From Mesorhizobium tianshanense (GTDB lineage: Bacteria; Pseudomonadota; Alphaproteobacteria; Rhizobiales; Rhizobiaceae), in the NCBI RefSeq assembly GCF_007830515.1, contig NZ_VLKT01000018.1:1-64000 (forward strand): a DNA stretch of 64,000 nucleotides, written 5' to 3'. The notes under the pieces were generated by a model that was not told the DNA's origin, made no database searches, and was given only the letters and a program-made list of their open reading frames with translations. Made by a program: the position numbers and the translations under genes. Below, one piece after another: positions 1-8,311 of this stretch; positions within the stretch are counted from its first letter, which is position 1, and the number at the start of each line of letters is the position of its first letter.

Positions 1-419
1 ATCGGTCGGGAGGTCGCACCGTCATAGACAGGTCTCGACCCGACCCGCTGCACAGCGTTGGGGGTGGGGCCACGGTGGGGAACTCCCGTCGCTAGTTATG
101 TGGCCGAGCCAACCCGCTCGACGCCCGCCCTCTAGACAGAGGACAGCCCCGAGACGAAGACACGGAAGGCGGTATCCAACCCGCGGATGAGAGTCTGATC
201 AACCGTCGTCTCTGAGCTCCACCCCCAGCCCTGTGCAGCTTCAGCCGATCCAACTGCTTCGCCCACGCCGCAGCAGACCATCCGTCTTGCGCTCAGCCTT
301 GACAGGGAACATGAGAGACTAGCCGCATCTCTGCAGCGCCGAGTGATTCCACTTGGCTGCAAAAGGCTCCAAGCGTCTTTTGGTGGAACAAACAGACGCG
401 CGGCGCGGCAATGCCGGCC
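1..419. other. Intergenic sequence beyond the exoP 3' end
   Basis: I see no convincing gene here. Short open frames on both strands have the composition of shadow frames and no recognisable motif. The only structure I can name is the solo repeat module at 321-372. The rest could be a decayed gene or plain spacer. Confidence 0.4.
321..372. repeat. Solo second module of a RIME-like palindromic repeat
   Basis: This stretch is a close, imperfect copy of the second half of the repeat at 48960-49063. Both share the order AGCCGCAT, then a short spacer, GTGATTCCACTT, GGCTGCAAAA and GCTCCAA. The inner inverted arms flank the central ATTC. The first, GC-rich palindrome is missing here, so only one module is present. 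It lies about 50 bp past the exoP stop codon. Confidence 0.6.
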
Positions 420-2801
420 TCAGGTGTTTGCCTTCGTCCGCGCTTCCGATTTTTCCAGATAGTAGGTCGAATATCGGTCGAAGAATTTTTCCGAGCCGCC
501 GATCGATCCATACTTCGCCAGCTTCTTCAAATCGACCTTGTTCAGGACCACGCCGACGATCTTGTTGGCGATATAAGTTTCCGAACTCAGTATGGATTGC
601 ACCATCGCACGCGGCGTGCGCCCCCACTCGGTTACCAGCACGAAACCATCGACAAGCGGAGCAAAAGCCTTGGCATCGACCACGGGGCCGAGCGGCGGCA
701 GATCGACGATGATGTATTCGAAGGTTTCCTTGGCGTTGTCGATGAAACGCCGCATTCCGGCCGACGACAGAAGCTCGCTTGTGTGCGAGAAATGACCGCG
801 CGGGACGGCCGGGATGATCGCCAGCTTCGTCTGCCGGTCGATCTTGCCGACGGACTGCCACGTCTGCCCGCTCACCACCGCTTCCATCAGGCCTTGCTCG
901 GTCTCCATGCCAAGGCTGCGGCTGAGGCCGGGGTTGCGCAGGTCACCGTCCACCAGCAGCGTTTTGGACCCGTTGGCGGCAAGCAGTCCGGCCAGATTTG
1001 CCGCCACGGTCGACTTGCCCTCGCCGGGAAGGACCGAGACTATGCCAATGACACGGCTGCCTTGCCCTTCCATCACGACGTCGAAGGCAATCTTGGTGCT
1101 GCGGAGCGTTTCGGAAAACATCGATGCCGGTGCGTCGATGCTCACACGCATACGCGCGCGCTTTTCGGCGGCTGACGGTGATTGGGCGGTCCTGACATCC
1201 GCCTGACCGTCATCGCGCTTGTCGTCTTTGCCGATCTTGCTGCCAATGATCGGCAGGTAGCCAAGGAATTTGAGGCCGACGCGATCGCGAACGTCCTCGC
1301 CTGTCCTGAAGAACCGCTCCCTGAATTCATTCAAGCCGCCAACCCCGGCCCCCAGCATCACGCCAAGCACAAGCGAAAGTCCCAGTACAATGGACGTGCG
1401 TGGGGTTGCGGCGGACTGCGGCAGCTTCGCGTCCGAGATGACGCGGATCTTGCCGACCGGGAACGATTGCTGCTGGGAGGCTTCCTCGTAGCGGCCAAGG
1501 AACGTCTGATAGAGCGTCGAGAGCGCCGTAGCCTTCTGCTCCAGTTCGCGCAGCTTGACCTGCGACTGGTTGTCGATGGAACTCTTGCCAGCCGCCAACG
1601 CGACATTTGCGCGGAGCGCTGTCTCGCGTGCGAGAGCGACTTCGTATTCGTTGCGGTAGCTTTCGGTCAGTTGCTTCAGCTCGCCGAAAATCTGCGCCGA
1701 TATGTCGGCCTTTTCCTTGGTAAGTGCGACCGCCTGGGGATGCTCGGCGCCGAAGTTGGCTTCGATATCCTGCAGCCGCTTGGCGACAGCGAGATAGCGG
1801 GTCTTGAGCGTTGAAATGACTGAGTTGCTCGGCTGGTCGGCGGATATGGCGGCATCCCTGAATGCGTTGTCCGAACCGCTTTCGACGATCGACTTGTATT
1901 GCTGGTATCGGGCGCTGGCGCGGGCGGTATCGGCCTGCGCCTCGATGAGCTGGCCATTGAGGTCGGACAGTTGCTTGTCGCTGATCAACTGACCATCATC
2001 GACGGCCAACCCATGTTCGGCCCTGAATCTCTCGACGGCGAGCGACGCTGCCTGGGAACTTTCGCGAAGCTCGGTCAGCCGGCCCTGCAGCCAGACCGCC
2101 GCCCGCTCGGTCGCATCGAAGCTCGCATCGAGCTGATCCGCGAGATAGGCGTCGGCATAGGCCTTGGTGATCGCGGTCGCAAGTACGGGATCCGTCGCCT
2201 GATAGGCGATGGAGATCACATAGCTTCGACCGAGGCGCTCGGCTTGCACCTCGTTCTGCAATTTGAGGATTGCGTAATCGCGGCGTGACGAAGCCATCAT
2301 CGCCTCGCGCGCCGCCTCATCAAGCTGGGTGACGTCGGTGACGCCCACGGCAGGGTTGGGGCGGAAATACCGGACCATGCCGCGCACGAAACCGGCAGCC
2401 TTCGACACGGCCGATGTGGGGGGATTCATGAAAGCGTCGTTCTGATCGAGCTTCTGCTTGTCGACGACCACCGCCGCCAGCCTGGCCGAGTGGAGAATTT
2501 CGATCTGGCTCAGAATGGCGGAATCGGTCTGCATGCTGACCGACGCCGCCGAGACCTCGTCGACGACCTTGTTCAAGCCTTCGTCGATCAGCACGCGGCT
2601 CATCGCCATGTAGGTGGGAGGCGTGGTCTGCAAATAGAGCACGCCCAGAAAAAGACCGATGGCGGCGCATGCCGCGACCACCTTTGCCTGCCTTGCTGCC
2701 ATGCCGAGCAGGCGCTCGACATCGATGAAGTCTTCGGCGCTTACTGCGTCTGAACTCGGCAATGGCTTCCTCTTGTCGAGAGGAAAATTGGCATAATTCA
2801 T
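420..2801 (-). CDS. exoP: ExoP-like polysaccharide co-polymerase with C-terminal tyrosine autokinase
   Basis: This 793-residue inner-membrane protein controls polymerisation and chain length of the exopolysaccharide. The N-terminal half is a Wzz domain with a transmembrane helix near residues 40-60 and a long periplasmic coiled-coil section. A second helix lies near residue 480. The C-terminal part is a bacterial tyrosine kinase, with Walker A (LPGEGKST), Walker A' (LLVDGDLRNPG) and Walker B (YIIVDLPPLGPVVD). It ends with a tyrosine cluster (KYGS, DRYSTYY) of the kind these kinases autophosphorylate. The length suits the fused Wzz-kinase type. It is the last gene of the minus-strand exo block, separated from exoN by a repeat, so it may have its own promoter in that gap. 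Confidence 0.93.
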   Translation of the reverse strand: MNYANFPLDKRKPLPSSDAVSAEDFIDVERLLGMAARQAKVVAACAAIGLFLGVLYLQTTPPTYMAMSRVLIDEGLNKVVDEVSAASVSMQTDSAILSQIEILHSARLAAVVVDKQKLDQNDAFMNPPTSAVSKAAGFVRGMVRYFRPNPAVGVTDVTQLDEAAREAMMASSRRDYAILKLQNEVQAERLGRSYVISIAYQATDPVLATAITKAYADAYLADQLDASFDATERAAVWLQGRLTELRESSQAASLAVERFRAEHGLAVDDGQLISDKQLSDLNGQLIEAQADTARASARYQQYKSIVESGSDNAFRDAAISADQPSNSVISTLKTRYLAVAKRLQDIEANFGAEHPQAVALTKEKADISAQIFGELKQLTESYRNEYEVALARETALRANVALAAGKSSIDNQSQVKLRELEQKATALSTLYQTFLGRYEEASQQQSFPVGKIRVISDAKLPQSAATPRTSIVLGLSLVLGVMLGAGVGGLNEFRERFFRTGEDVRDRVGLKFLGYLPIIGSKIGKDDKRDDGQADVRTAQSPSAAEKRARMRVSIDAPASMFSETLRSTKIAFDVVMEGQGSRVIGIVSVLPGEGKSTVAANLAGLLAANGSKTLLVDGDLRNPGLSRSLGMETEQGLMEAVVSGQTWQSVGKIDRQTKLAIIPAVPRGHFSHTSELLSSAGMRRFIDNAKETFEYIIVDLPPLGPVVDAKAFAPLVDGFVLVTEWGRTPRAMVQSILSSETYIANKIVGVVLNKVDLKKLAKYGSIGGSEKFFDRYSTYYLEKSEARTKANT

Positions 2802-2826
2802 CTTCGATCCAATTCTAGTTTGCGTC

Positions 2827-2926
2827 TAGAGCGGCGGTCCTTCAAGTCGAACTGTTCCGCCGCTCTATCTCTTTGTGCGAGCATCGGATTTTCCCAAAAC
2901 CGGTCTCCATTTTTGGGTCGATGCTC
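2827..2926. repeat. RIME-like two-module palindromic repeat (copy A)
   Basis: Two adjacent inverted repeats are visible. The first pairs TAGAGCGGCGG (2827-2837) with CCGCCGCTCTA (2857-2867). The second pairs GAGCATCG (2879-2886) with CGATGCTC (2919-2926) and has an inner CCCAAAA/TTTTGGG pair. The layout matches the mosaic intergenic repeats (RIME) described in rhizobia. It lies just upstream of exoP, so it may sit in its 5' leader. Confidence 0.75.
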
Positions 2927-3071
2927 TCGTTTGCAGGCGCTAGAGCAAGATCAGGAGCACCAGCATATATGGGACGCAAGCTTCATGCCAGATACCGCGA
3001 GATCCGGGCGACCAACCGCATCGGCGTGTCTTGCGCCACCCTCATATGCTAATGCTACCAAAAAATGGGCA

Positions 3072-3968
3072 TTATGCGGCTTCTACCCGGCGCTCATGCG
3101 TCCGGACGAACTCCTGAAGCATGTCGAAGACGGCCTCTTTCATATCGTCGCGCGACAGCGCGAAGGCGACGTTGGCCTGGATGAACCCCTCCTTCGAGCC
3201 GCAGTCGAACATGCAGCCGTTAAAGGGCTGGGCGAAGAAAGCCTGGTTTTGCGCAAGGCGGACCATGGCGTCGGTCAGCTGGATTTCGTTGCCGGCACCG
3301 CGTTGCTGATTGCCGAGCAACGAGAAAATCTCGGGCTGCAGGATGTAGCGGCCGTTGATGTAGTAGTTCGACGGCGCATTGGCCGGAGCCGGCTTTTCGA
3401 CCATGGCGGTCACCTCGAAGCCCGTGCCGACGTCCGCGCCGCAGCCGACAATGCCGTATTTGCTGGTTTCGGTCGGATCGCAGCGTTCGACGGCGATCAC
3501 GTTTCCGCCGGTCTGTGCATAGAGGTCGGCAATTTCGGCGAGACATCCGCGCCCGCCGAAAGACACCATGTCCGGCAACAGCAATGCGAAGGGCTCATCG
3601 CCGATGACCTCCCGGGCGCACCATACCGCATGGCCGAGACCTTGCGGCGACTGCTGCCGGATGAAACTCGTGGCGCCGGCCACGGGCAGCAGGCTTTCGA
3701 GCGCTTGAAGTTGCGCCGTCTTGCCGCTCTGCTCCAAAGTCCCAATCAATTCGGGATGCAGGTCGAAATAATCCTCGATGACCGCCTTGTTGCGGCCCGT
3801 CACGAAGACAATGTGCTCGATGCCGGCTTCGAACGCCTCGTCCACCGCATATTGCACGACGGGCCTGTCGACGACCGGCAGCATTTCCTTCGGCATGGAT
3901 TTGGTCGCCGGCAGGAATCGCGTCCCAAGCCCCGCCACCGGTATGACTGCCTTCCTGACTTTCTTCAT
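3072..3968 (-). CDS. exoN: UTP-glucose-1-phosphate uridylyltransferase
   Basis: This cytoplasmic enzyme makes UDP-glucose from UTP and glucose-1-phosphate, the main donor for exopolysaccharide synthesis and the substrate of the UDP-glucose dehydrogenase at 14177. It has 298 residues, the normal length for bacterial GalU/ExoN. The N-terminal nucleotide-binding signature ([14 protein letters not shown], then [11 protein letters not shown]) is intact, and the rest matches GalU ([17 protein letters not shown]). The ATG at 3968 follows an AGAAGGA ribosome site. It lies downstream of exoO, as in Sinorhizobium. A second galU may exist elsewhere in the genome, so I use the exo name because of context. 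Confidence 0.93.
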   Translation of the reverse strand: MKKVRKAVIPVAGLGTRFLPATKSMPKEMLPVVDRPVVQYAVDEAFEAGIEHIVFVTGRNKAVIEDYFDLHPELIGTLEQSGKTAQLQALESLLPVAGATSFIRQQSPQGLGHAVWCAREVIGDEPFALLLPDMVSFGGRGCLAEIADLYAQTGGNVIAVERCDPTETSKYGIVGCGADVGTGFEVTAMVEKPAPANAPSNYYINGRYILQPEIFSLLGNQQRGAGNEIQLTDAMVRLAQNQAFFAQPFNGCMFDCGSKEGFIQANVAFALSRDDMKEAVFDMLQEFVRTHERRVEAA

Positions 3969-4040
3969 TGCATATTCCTTCTGAGGGGATCGACTTCAAT
4001 TATTGCGGGGCCTGCAACCATTTTCATTCACCCGCACTCT

Positions 4041-4988
4041 TCACCTCCCACCCACGGCAAGCTGTGCCGCTACCCTTCGCAGCCGGATGGCGATCGGCAT
4101 GCTCATATGCCGAACCGCCGCCGGATCGCTGAGCGCCGTCCACACCGCCTTGAGCGGGGACCGCGCCTTGATATGCTGGACCAGCGACAGGAACGACGCC
4201 GCCTTGCGCAGGCTGCGCGTGCGCCTTGCGAAAGCGGCCTGGGCGGCCGCGTCCATCGAATGGGTTCTGGCGAAGACGAGATCAGCCTTGCGCATCGCCT
4301 CGACGTGATGAAGTTCGAGCACGCGGGAAATGGAGCCGGTCCGGATATGATAGACATAGCCGGTCGTCGGCTCGACCACGCATTTTCCGCCCTTGGCCAG
4401 AGCACTGGCCAGCAAGATATAGTCTTCGCCGATGATCAGGCTTTCGTCATAGCGAAGGCCGTTTTCGTTCAGGAACCGGCGCTGGAAGATCGGCTTGAGA
4501 TAGCCAAGGTTGAACCTGGATTCGAAGACCACATTGCCGGCGATATAGTCCGCCAGCGAGATTTCACCCAAGCCCTCCAGATAGTCGGCCGGGAACATCG
4601 TCTCTTCGGCAACGCCGTCCTCGCGAACGACCTGGAGATTGTCGACGACGATCTCGGCGCCTGCTTTCTCCGCGCGGTCGATCATGGCGCATATCCGCCC
4701 TGGATAGACCGCATCGTCGGAATCGAGCACCGCGACCCATCTGCCGCGGGCAAGCTCGAGGCCGGCATTCCTGGCGCCGCCGGGACCACGGTTCTGCGCA
4801 AGGGCGACGACACGTACGACATCTTGCGGATAGGATTTCGCCAGATCGAGCGTCCGGTCGCGCGACTGGTCGTCGACGATGATGATTTCGACGCTGACAT
4901 TGCGCTGGGCGATGGCGCTGGCGATCGCCCGCTCGATGGTCAGTTCCGCATTGTAAGCGGCAATGACAAAGGTGACGTCAGGCTGCAC
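4041..4988 (-). CDS. exoO: ExoO-like glucosyltransferase (GT2)
   Basis: This is a 315-residue family 2 glycosyltransferase with an N-terminal GT-A fold: TFVIAAYNAE, then VDDQSRD, and the metal-binding VLDSDD near residue 95. It closely resembles Sinorhizobium ExoO, which adds a glucose during assembly of the succinoglycan octasaccharide on its lipid carrier. Shared stretches include NRGPGGARNAGL, VVDNLQVV and GYVYHIRTGSISRVLE. I chose the GTG at 4988: it follows an AGGAAGGGGG ribosome site, and translation from it begins at the conserved domain. That start overlaps the exoM stop by 11 bases, so the two are translationally coupled. Confidence 0.88.
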   Translation of the reverse strand: MQPDVTFVIAAYNAELTIERAIASAIAQRNVSVEIIIVDDQSRDRTLDLAKSYPQDVVRVVALAQNRGPGGARNAGLELARGRWVAVLDSDDAVYPGRICAMIDRAEKAGAEIVVDNLQVVREDGVAEETMFPADYLEGLGEISLADYIAGNVVFESRFNLGYLKPIFQRRFLNENGLRYDESLIIGEDYILLASALAKGGKCVVEPTTGYVYHIRTGSISRVLELHHVEAMRKADLVFARTHSMDAAAQAAFARRTRSLRKAASFLSLVQHIKARSPLKAVWTALSDPAAVRHMSMPIAIRLRRVAAQLAVGGR

Positions 4989-5928
4989 GCTTGCCCCCTT
5001 CCTGCGGCGAGGGCAGGCCGTATTGACGAATTTCACGCACACCGACGAGACCGCTCACGACGCCGACATGCATGATGCCGCGAAGCACGCTGCGGTTCCT
5101 GCGCACGGGATTGATGGCGACCGGGATTGCCGATGCGAAACAATAGAGCGCCTTTGCCGAGGCGAGGCCGACTTGCCTGACCAGCGCGAGACCACGCGCG
5201 TCGCGTCCCAGGAGGTGCCCATGCGTCTGCCCGACACGGAACCGACGGCGGCGGAGCCAGTCGAATGCGGCCCTGGCGCGCGGCACCACTTCGTCGACCC
5301 GGGCCTGCGGCGAAAAGGCGATGCGGCCGCCGGCCTTGACCATATGGTCGAAGAATTCGGTGTCCTCGCCGCCGGTCTGGCCGCGCGCGAGGCTGAACCG
5401 CCGGCCGCGCAGGCTGTCGGCGCCCATCCTGAGCAGAACGTTGCAGGTGTAGCCGGTGCGGATCTCGCCGCGCACCCAGACGGGCAAGGTGGAGTGGAAA
5501 TCGCCACGGCGCATCCAGTCGGGCGCATCAGGCCGATAGCGTGCCCGCACCGGCCCGAGCACGGCGGCGGCGCCGCTCACTTGCGCCGTCGCAACCAGTT
5601 CGGCGAGCCAGCCGGCGGTTGCCATTTCGTCATCGTCGATGAAGGCGACGAAATCCGACGTGCTGGCGTCGAGGCAGGCGTTGCGGGCGATCGAGATGTT
5701 GCGGGCCGGGCAATGATGGTAGCTGATCGGCAGCTTCAGCGTCTCCGCCAGCGTCGCCACCAGCAGTTCGGCCGTCGGGCCGTCATCATTGTCGGCGACG
5801 ATGACGCGGACGTCGAATCCCGGAGGTACGTCCAAGGCGGCAATCGAGCGAAGCGTGTCGGCAAGCTCCGGCCGCCGAAACGTGCAGACGCAGATGTCGA
5901 TGCTGCGGTTTTCTTCGGCCACGCCCAT
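4978..5928 (-). CDS. exoM: ExoM-like glucosyltransferase (GT2)
   Basis: This is a 316-residue family 2 glycosyltransferase very like Sinorhizobium ExoM, which adds a glucose to the growing lipid-linked repeat unit. The start reads IDICVCTFRRPELADTLRSI. The metal-binding motif is FIDDDE near residue 90. Other family stretches include GDFHSTLPVWVRGEIRTGYTCN and RFRVGQTHG. The ATG at 5928 shares one base with the exoA stop (TGATG), which settles the start and shows coupling. A longer in-frame extension to 6117 lies inside exoA and has no family similarity. The C-terminal part is mildly hydrophobic and may touch the membrane. Confidence 0.9.
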   Translation of the reverse strand: MGVAEENRSIDICVCTFRRPELADTLRSIAALDVPPGFDVRVIVADNDDGPTAELLVATLAETLKLPISYHHCPARNISIARNACLDASTSDFVAFIDDDEMATAGWLAELVATAQVSGAAAVLGPVRARYRPDAPDWMRRGDFHSTLPVWVRGEIRTGYTCNVLLRMGADSLRGRRFSLARGQTGGEDTEFFDHMVKAGGRIAFSPQARVDEVVPRARAAFDWLRRRRFRVGQTHGHLLGRDARGLALVRQVGLASAKALYCFASAIPVAINPVRRNRSVLRGIMHVGVVSGLVGVREIRQYGLPSPQEGGKRAA

Positions 5929-6923
5929 CACGCCACCCTGCGCTGTGACCGCGGTCCAAGCAGTTGCAGCCAAAAGCCGACGGACCAGCCGAAATGCATG
6001 ACCATCGCCGAAATCCCGGCAAGGGCACTGTCCGGATTGCGCTGGCTGATGGCGGTCCACACGCCATAGCCGAGGCAGACCGACGCCCATATCAGGAGCG
6101 GCACGATCGCCAGCCAATGCACGAAGGAAAAAGCCGCGAGAACGACGATGGGAACCACCAGAAGCGGCACCATCTGCCGGACTTTCGGTATCATGCGGTG
6201 CTTGAGAACGTTCTTTGCCCTGCCGCGGCCATAGCCGAGATACTGGAAATAGAGGCCGGCGAGCGACGAGCGCGGGTAATAGGTCATTTGCGTCTTACCG
6301 GTCATCCAGATCCGGTAACCGGACCGACGGAGCCGGTAGTCGAGCTCCGCATCCTCGTTATGACTGAACGTCTCGTCATAGCCGCCCACTGCCTTGAAGG
6401 CTGATATTCGCATCAACGCATGATGGCCGTGATCGACCCACTCTCCCGCCGAAACATGCCGGTGCTTGGAGCCACCCGTGCCGAGCTTGGAATTCTGCGC
6501 AGCCGCCACCGCTTTCTGCACCATGCCGCTGCCGCTGGTCAGCATCGAGACGACGACCGAATCCGCGCCAGTGGCCAGCGCCTCCTCGATCAGCCGATCG
6601 CAATAGTCCGGGGGATAGCCGCCATGCGCGTCGATGCGAATGAGATATTCGGCCCCTGCGCCGTAACTGGCGACCGCAAGATTGATCGCCGCGCTCTGGA
6701 GGCGCTTTTCATTGTCAAGAAGGATGATCCGCGGATCCTCCACGGCGATCTCCTCGACGATCGCCCTTGTGCCGTCAGTGCTGCCGCCATCGGCAACGAC
6801 GATCCTGGCGCCAAGCCTCTCGGCCGCCGGTCGAAGCTCATGAACAAGCGCCCCGATGTGAGCCGCTTCATTCAGGCACGGAATCACGATCAGGCTGGAC
6901 GGAAGCATTCCAGTTTGCGTCAT
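5928..6923 (-). CDS. exoA: ExoA-like glucosyltransferase (GT2)
   Basis: This family 2 glycosyltransferase (331 residues) resembles ExoA, which in Sinorhizobium adds the first glucose to the undecaprenyl-linked galactose. Seen: LIVIPCLNEA at the N-terminus, VADGGSTDGT, the metal motif RIDAHGGYPPDY near residue 100, and HNEDAELDYRLRRSGY before hydrophobic helices near residues 260-320 that should anchor it in the inner membrane. The ATG at 6923 begins just before the conserved domain. An ATG at 6947, one base after the exoL stop (TAGGATG), is an equally coupled alternative. Neither has a strong ribosome site, so the start is uncertain. Confidence 0.87.
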   Translation of the reverse strand: MTQTGMLPSSLIVIPCLNEAAHIGALVHELRPAAERLGARIVVADGGSTDGTRAIVEEIAVEDPRIILLDNEKRLQSAAINLAVASYGAGAEYLIRIDAHGGYPPDYCDRLIEEALATGADSVVVSMLTSGSGMVQKAVAAAQNSKLGTGGSKHRHVSAGEWVDHGHHALMRISAFKAVGGYDETFSHNEDAELDYRLRRSGYRIWMTGKTQMTYYPRSSLAGLYFQYLGYGRGRAKNVLKHRMIPKVRQMVPLLVVPIVVLAAFSFVHWLAIVPLLIWASVCLGYGVWTAISQRNPDSALAGISAMVMHFGWSVGFWLQLLGPRSQRRVA

Positions 6924-6948
6924 CGACCCATGTCCATCCCTACCCATC

Positions 6949-8121
6949 CTATGCCAGAGCCTCGGCAGCATATGCATCGGGCGCGGCCGTCAACCCACGA
7001 AGCTTCTCGACGAGCGCCCGGCAATCGCTGCGGTCATGGCTCCAGGTTCGCGGATTGCGGGCAAGAACACGTGCCCGCAAATTCCCGAAACGATGCTCCT
7101 CCATGTCGCCCAAAGCGGCTTCAAGCGCCTCGGGCGTGGCTTGGGGCAAAAGAACGCCGATGCCCTGCCGGTCGAGGAACCTGCCGGTTTCGGTGCGGCG
7201 CATCGAGATCGGCACGGCGCCGAAGCGGCAGCCCTCATAGAGGCGGTTAGGCAGCAGCCATTCGGAATTCAGCCCCTGCTCGAAAAAATCTATGGCCCAG
7301 GAAAAATGAACCTCCCGGTAGATCATAGCCATATCCTCGGGATTCCGATAGGGTCCGCCAAACGAGAGCCAAGGCTCAGATTCGACGAAAGCGTGAAAAT
7401 CCGGAAATTCGGAAAGCGCCGGACGGCCCCTGAGGATGATTTCGAAGCGACCGTCGAGCCGGCGGGAAAATTCGGCCAGAAGCTCCAGGGAGCGGCGGCA
7501 CCGGAGTGCGCCGAACCAGCCGATCCGCCAAGGCGGAGCGATGGGATTCTCTGCCACGATGCGATCATCCAGCGAAACGGCGGCAGGCTCGAAATATTTG
7601 TTTTCGAGCAATTCGATCGGCGCGGCGATCTGCCCGAACGGTTTGAAATAGTTGGCTATGAAGGCCGGCGAACTGGTCACAAGGAGTTTTATATCTCTGG
7701 CCAGATAGCGTTCCGCGCCGCGCATGGCCTTGCCCAGAAGGTCGTCGCGAAGCACCAGGCGGTGGATGTCGAGACACTCGTAGACAATCGGCACCGCCAC
7801 CTGGAAAGCCGACCTGGCACGCCGGGCAAGCGCCAGCATTTCCAGATTGCGCGCGATGATGAGGTCGGGTCTTGGCATGGAACCGAGTTTCGAGCCGATT
7901 GAGACCGCCGCCTTCGCGACCGCTGCCAGCCGCTGGGCGAATCGGCCGTCGCGCGTCGCGCCAAGATCGATCGGCTGCAAACCATCGACGTCGGCGATCG
8001 GGCTTGCCGTCCGACGGAAGCCCGCCAGTGTGACCTGGGCGCCGCCTGCCTTGAGCATTATGATCCGCCGGCGCACTGCCGGGTCGGAGACGTCGTGTAC
8101 CAAGTACAAGACATGCAGCAT
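6949..8121 (-). CDS. exoL: ExoL-like glycosyltransferase
   Basis: This 390-residue GT-B type protein resembles ExoL, which adds a glucose to the repeat unit. The N-terminus reads LHVLYLVHDVSDPAVRRRI, a strong ExoL feature, followed by AGGAQVTLAGFRR. The C-terminal donor-binding half includes NEW-type sequence LNSEWLLPNRLYEGCRFGAVPI. The ATG at 8121 is chosen because the preceding in-frame extension to 8214 lies in promoter sequence. It is the first gene of the exoL-A-M-O-N series, and the TTGC palindrome at 8171-8186 lies about 50 bp upstream of its start. The remaining minus-strand genes follow with overlaps or short gaps. Confidence 0.86.
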   Translation of the reverse strand: MLHVLYLVHDVSDPAVRRRIIMLKAGGAQVTLAGFRRTASPIADVDGLQPIDLGATRDGRFAQRLAAVAKAAVSIGSKLGSMPRPDLIIARNLEMLALARRARSAFQVAVPIVYECLDIHRLVLRDDLLGKAMRGAERYLARDIKLLVTSSPAFIANYFKPFGQIAAPIELLENKYFEPAAVSLDDRIVAENPIAPPWRIGWFGALRCRRSLELLAEFSRRLDGRFEIILRGRPALSEFPDFHAFVESEPWLSFGGPYRNPEDMAMIYREVHFSWAIDFFEQGLNSEWLLPNRLYEGCRFGAVPISMRRTETGRFLDRQGIGVLLPQATPEALEAALGDMEEHRFGNLRARVLARNPRTWSHDRSDCRALVEKLRGLTAAPDAYAAEALA

Positions 8122-8170
8122 GAAAAATCGACCGCTGTTGGCCCGCCCACCAAGAAACCTAGTACAGCTT

Positions 8171-8186
8171 TTGCTGCATCGCAACA
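8171..8186. promoter_or_regulatory. TTGC-palindrome operator before exoL
   Basis: The sequence TTGCTGCATCGCAACA is a TTGC-N6-GCAA palindrome about 50 bp upstream of the exoL start. Fifteen of its bases (TGCTGCATCGCAACA) recur exactly, in opposite orientation, 52 bp before exoY. Related copies lie at 8220, 17148 and 24671. The recurrence and promoter position support a shared transcription-factor site. The factor is not identifiable from the sequence; PhaR/AniA-type regulators bind TGC-rich palindromes and are a candidate. Confidence 0.55.
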
Positions 8187-8219
8187 TTTTTGGCGCGGCG
8201 TGACAAAGATCCACGTTTT

Positions 8220-8235
8220 TTGTTGCACTGCAAAA
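8220..8235. promoter_or_regulatory. TTGC-palindrome operator before the flippase gene
   Basis: The sequence TTGTTGCACTGCAAAA contains TTGC-ACT-GCAA, a shorter-spaced version of the palindrome at 8171. It lies 77 bp before the flippase start, so the exoL/flippase intergenic region carries one site facing each divergent gene. Confidence 0.45.
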
Positions 8236-8311
8236 TTATTGCCGTAGTTTGATGATGGCATAGGGCGCGGGCCTGTCATAGGGACCGGCACAAAAATCAG
8301 GAATCCTGAAT

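Noticed and set aside
2820..5075. A 751-codon open frame on the plus strand opposite exoN and exoO
   Set aside because: It lies antisense to two genes with full family motifs, has no domain of its own and is a usual product of high GC with few stops.
6949..8214. Earlier start for exoL at 8214
   Set aside because: The extra 31 residues cover the operator at 8171 and lack ExoL likeness; the ATG at 8121 opens the conserved sequence.
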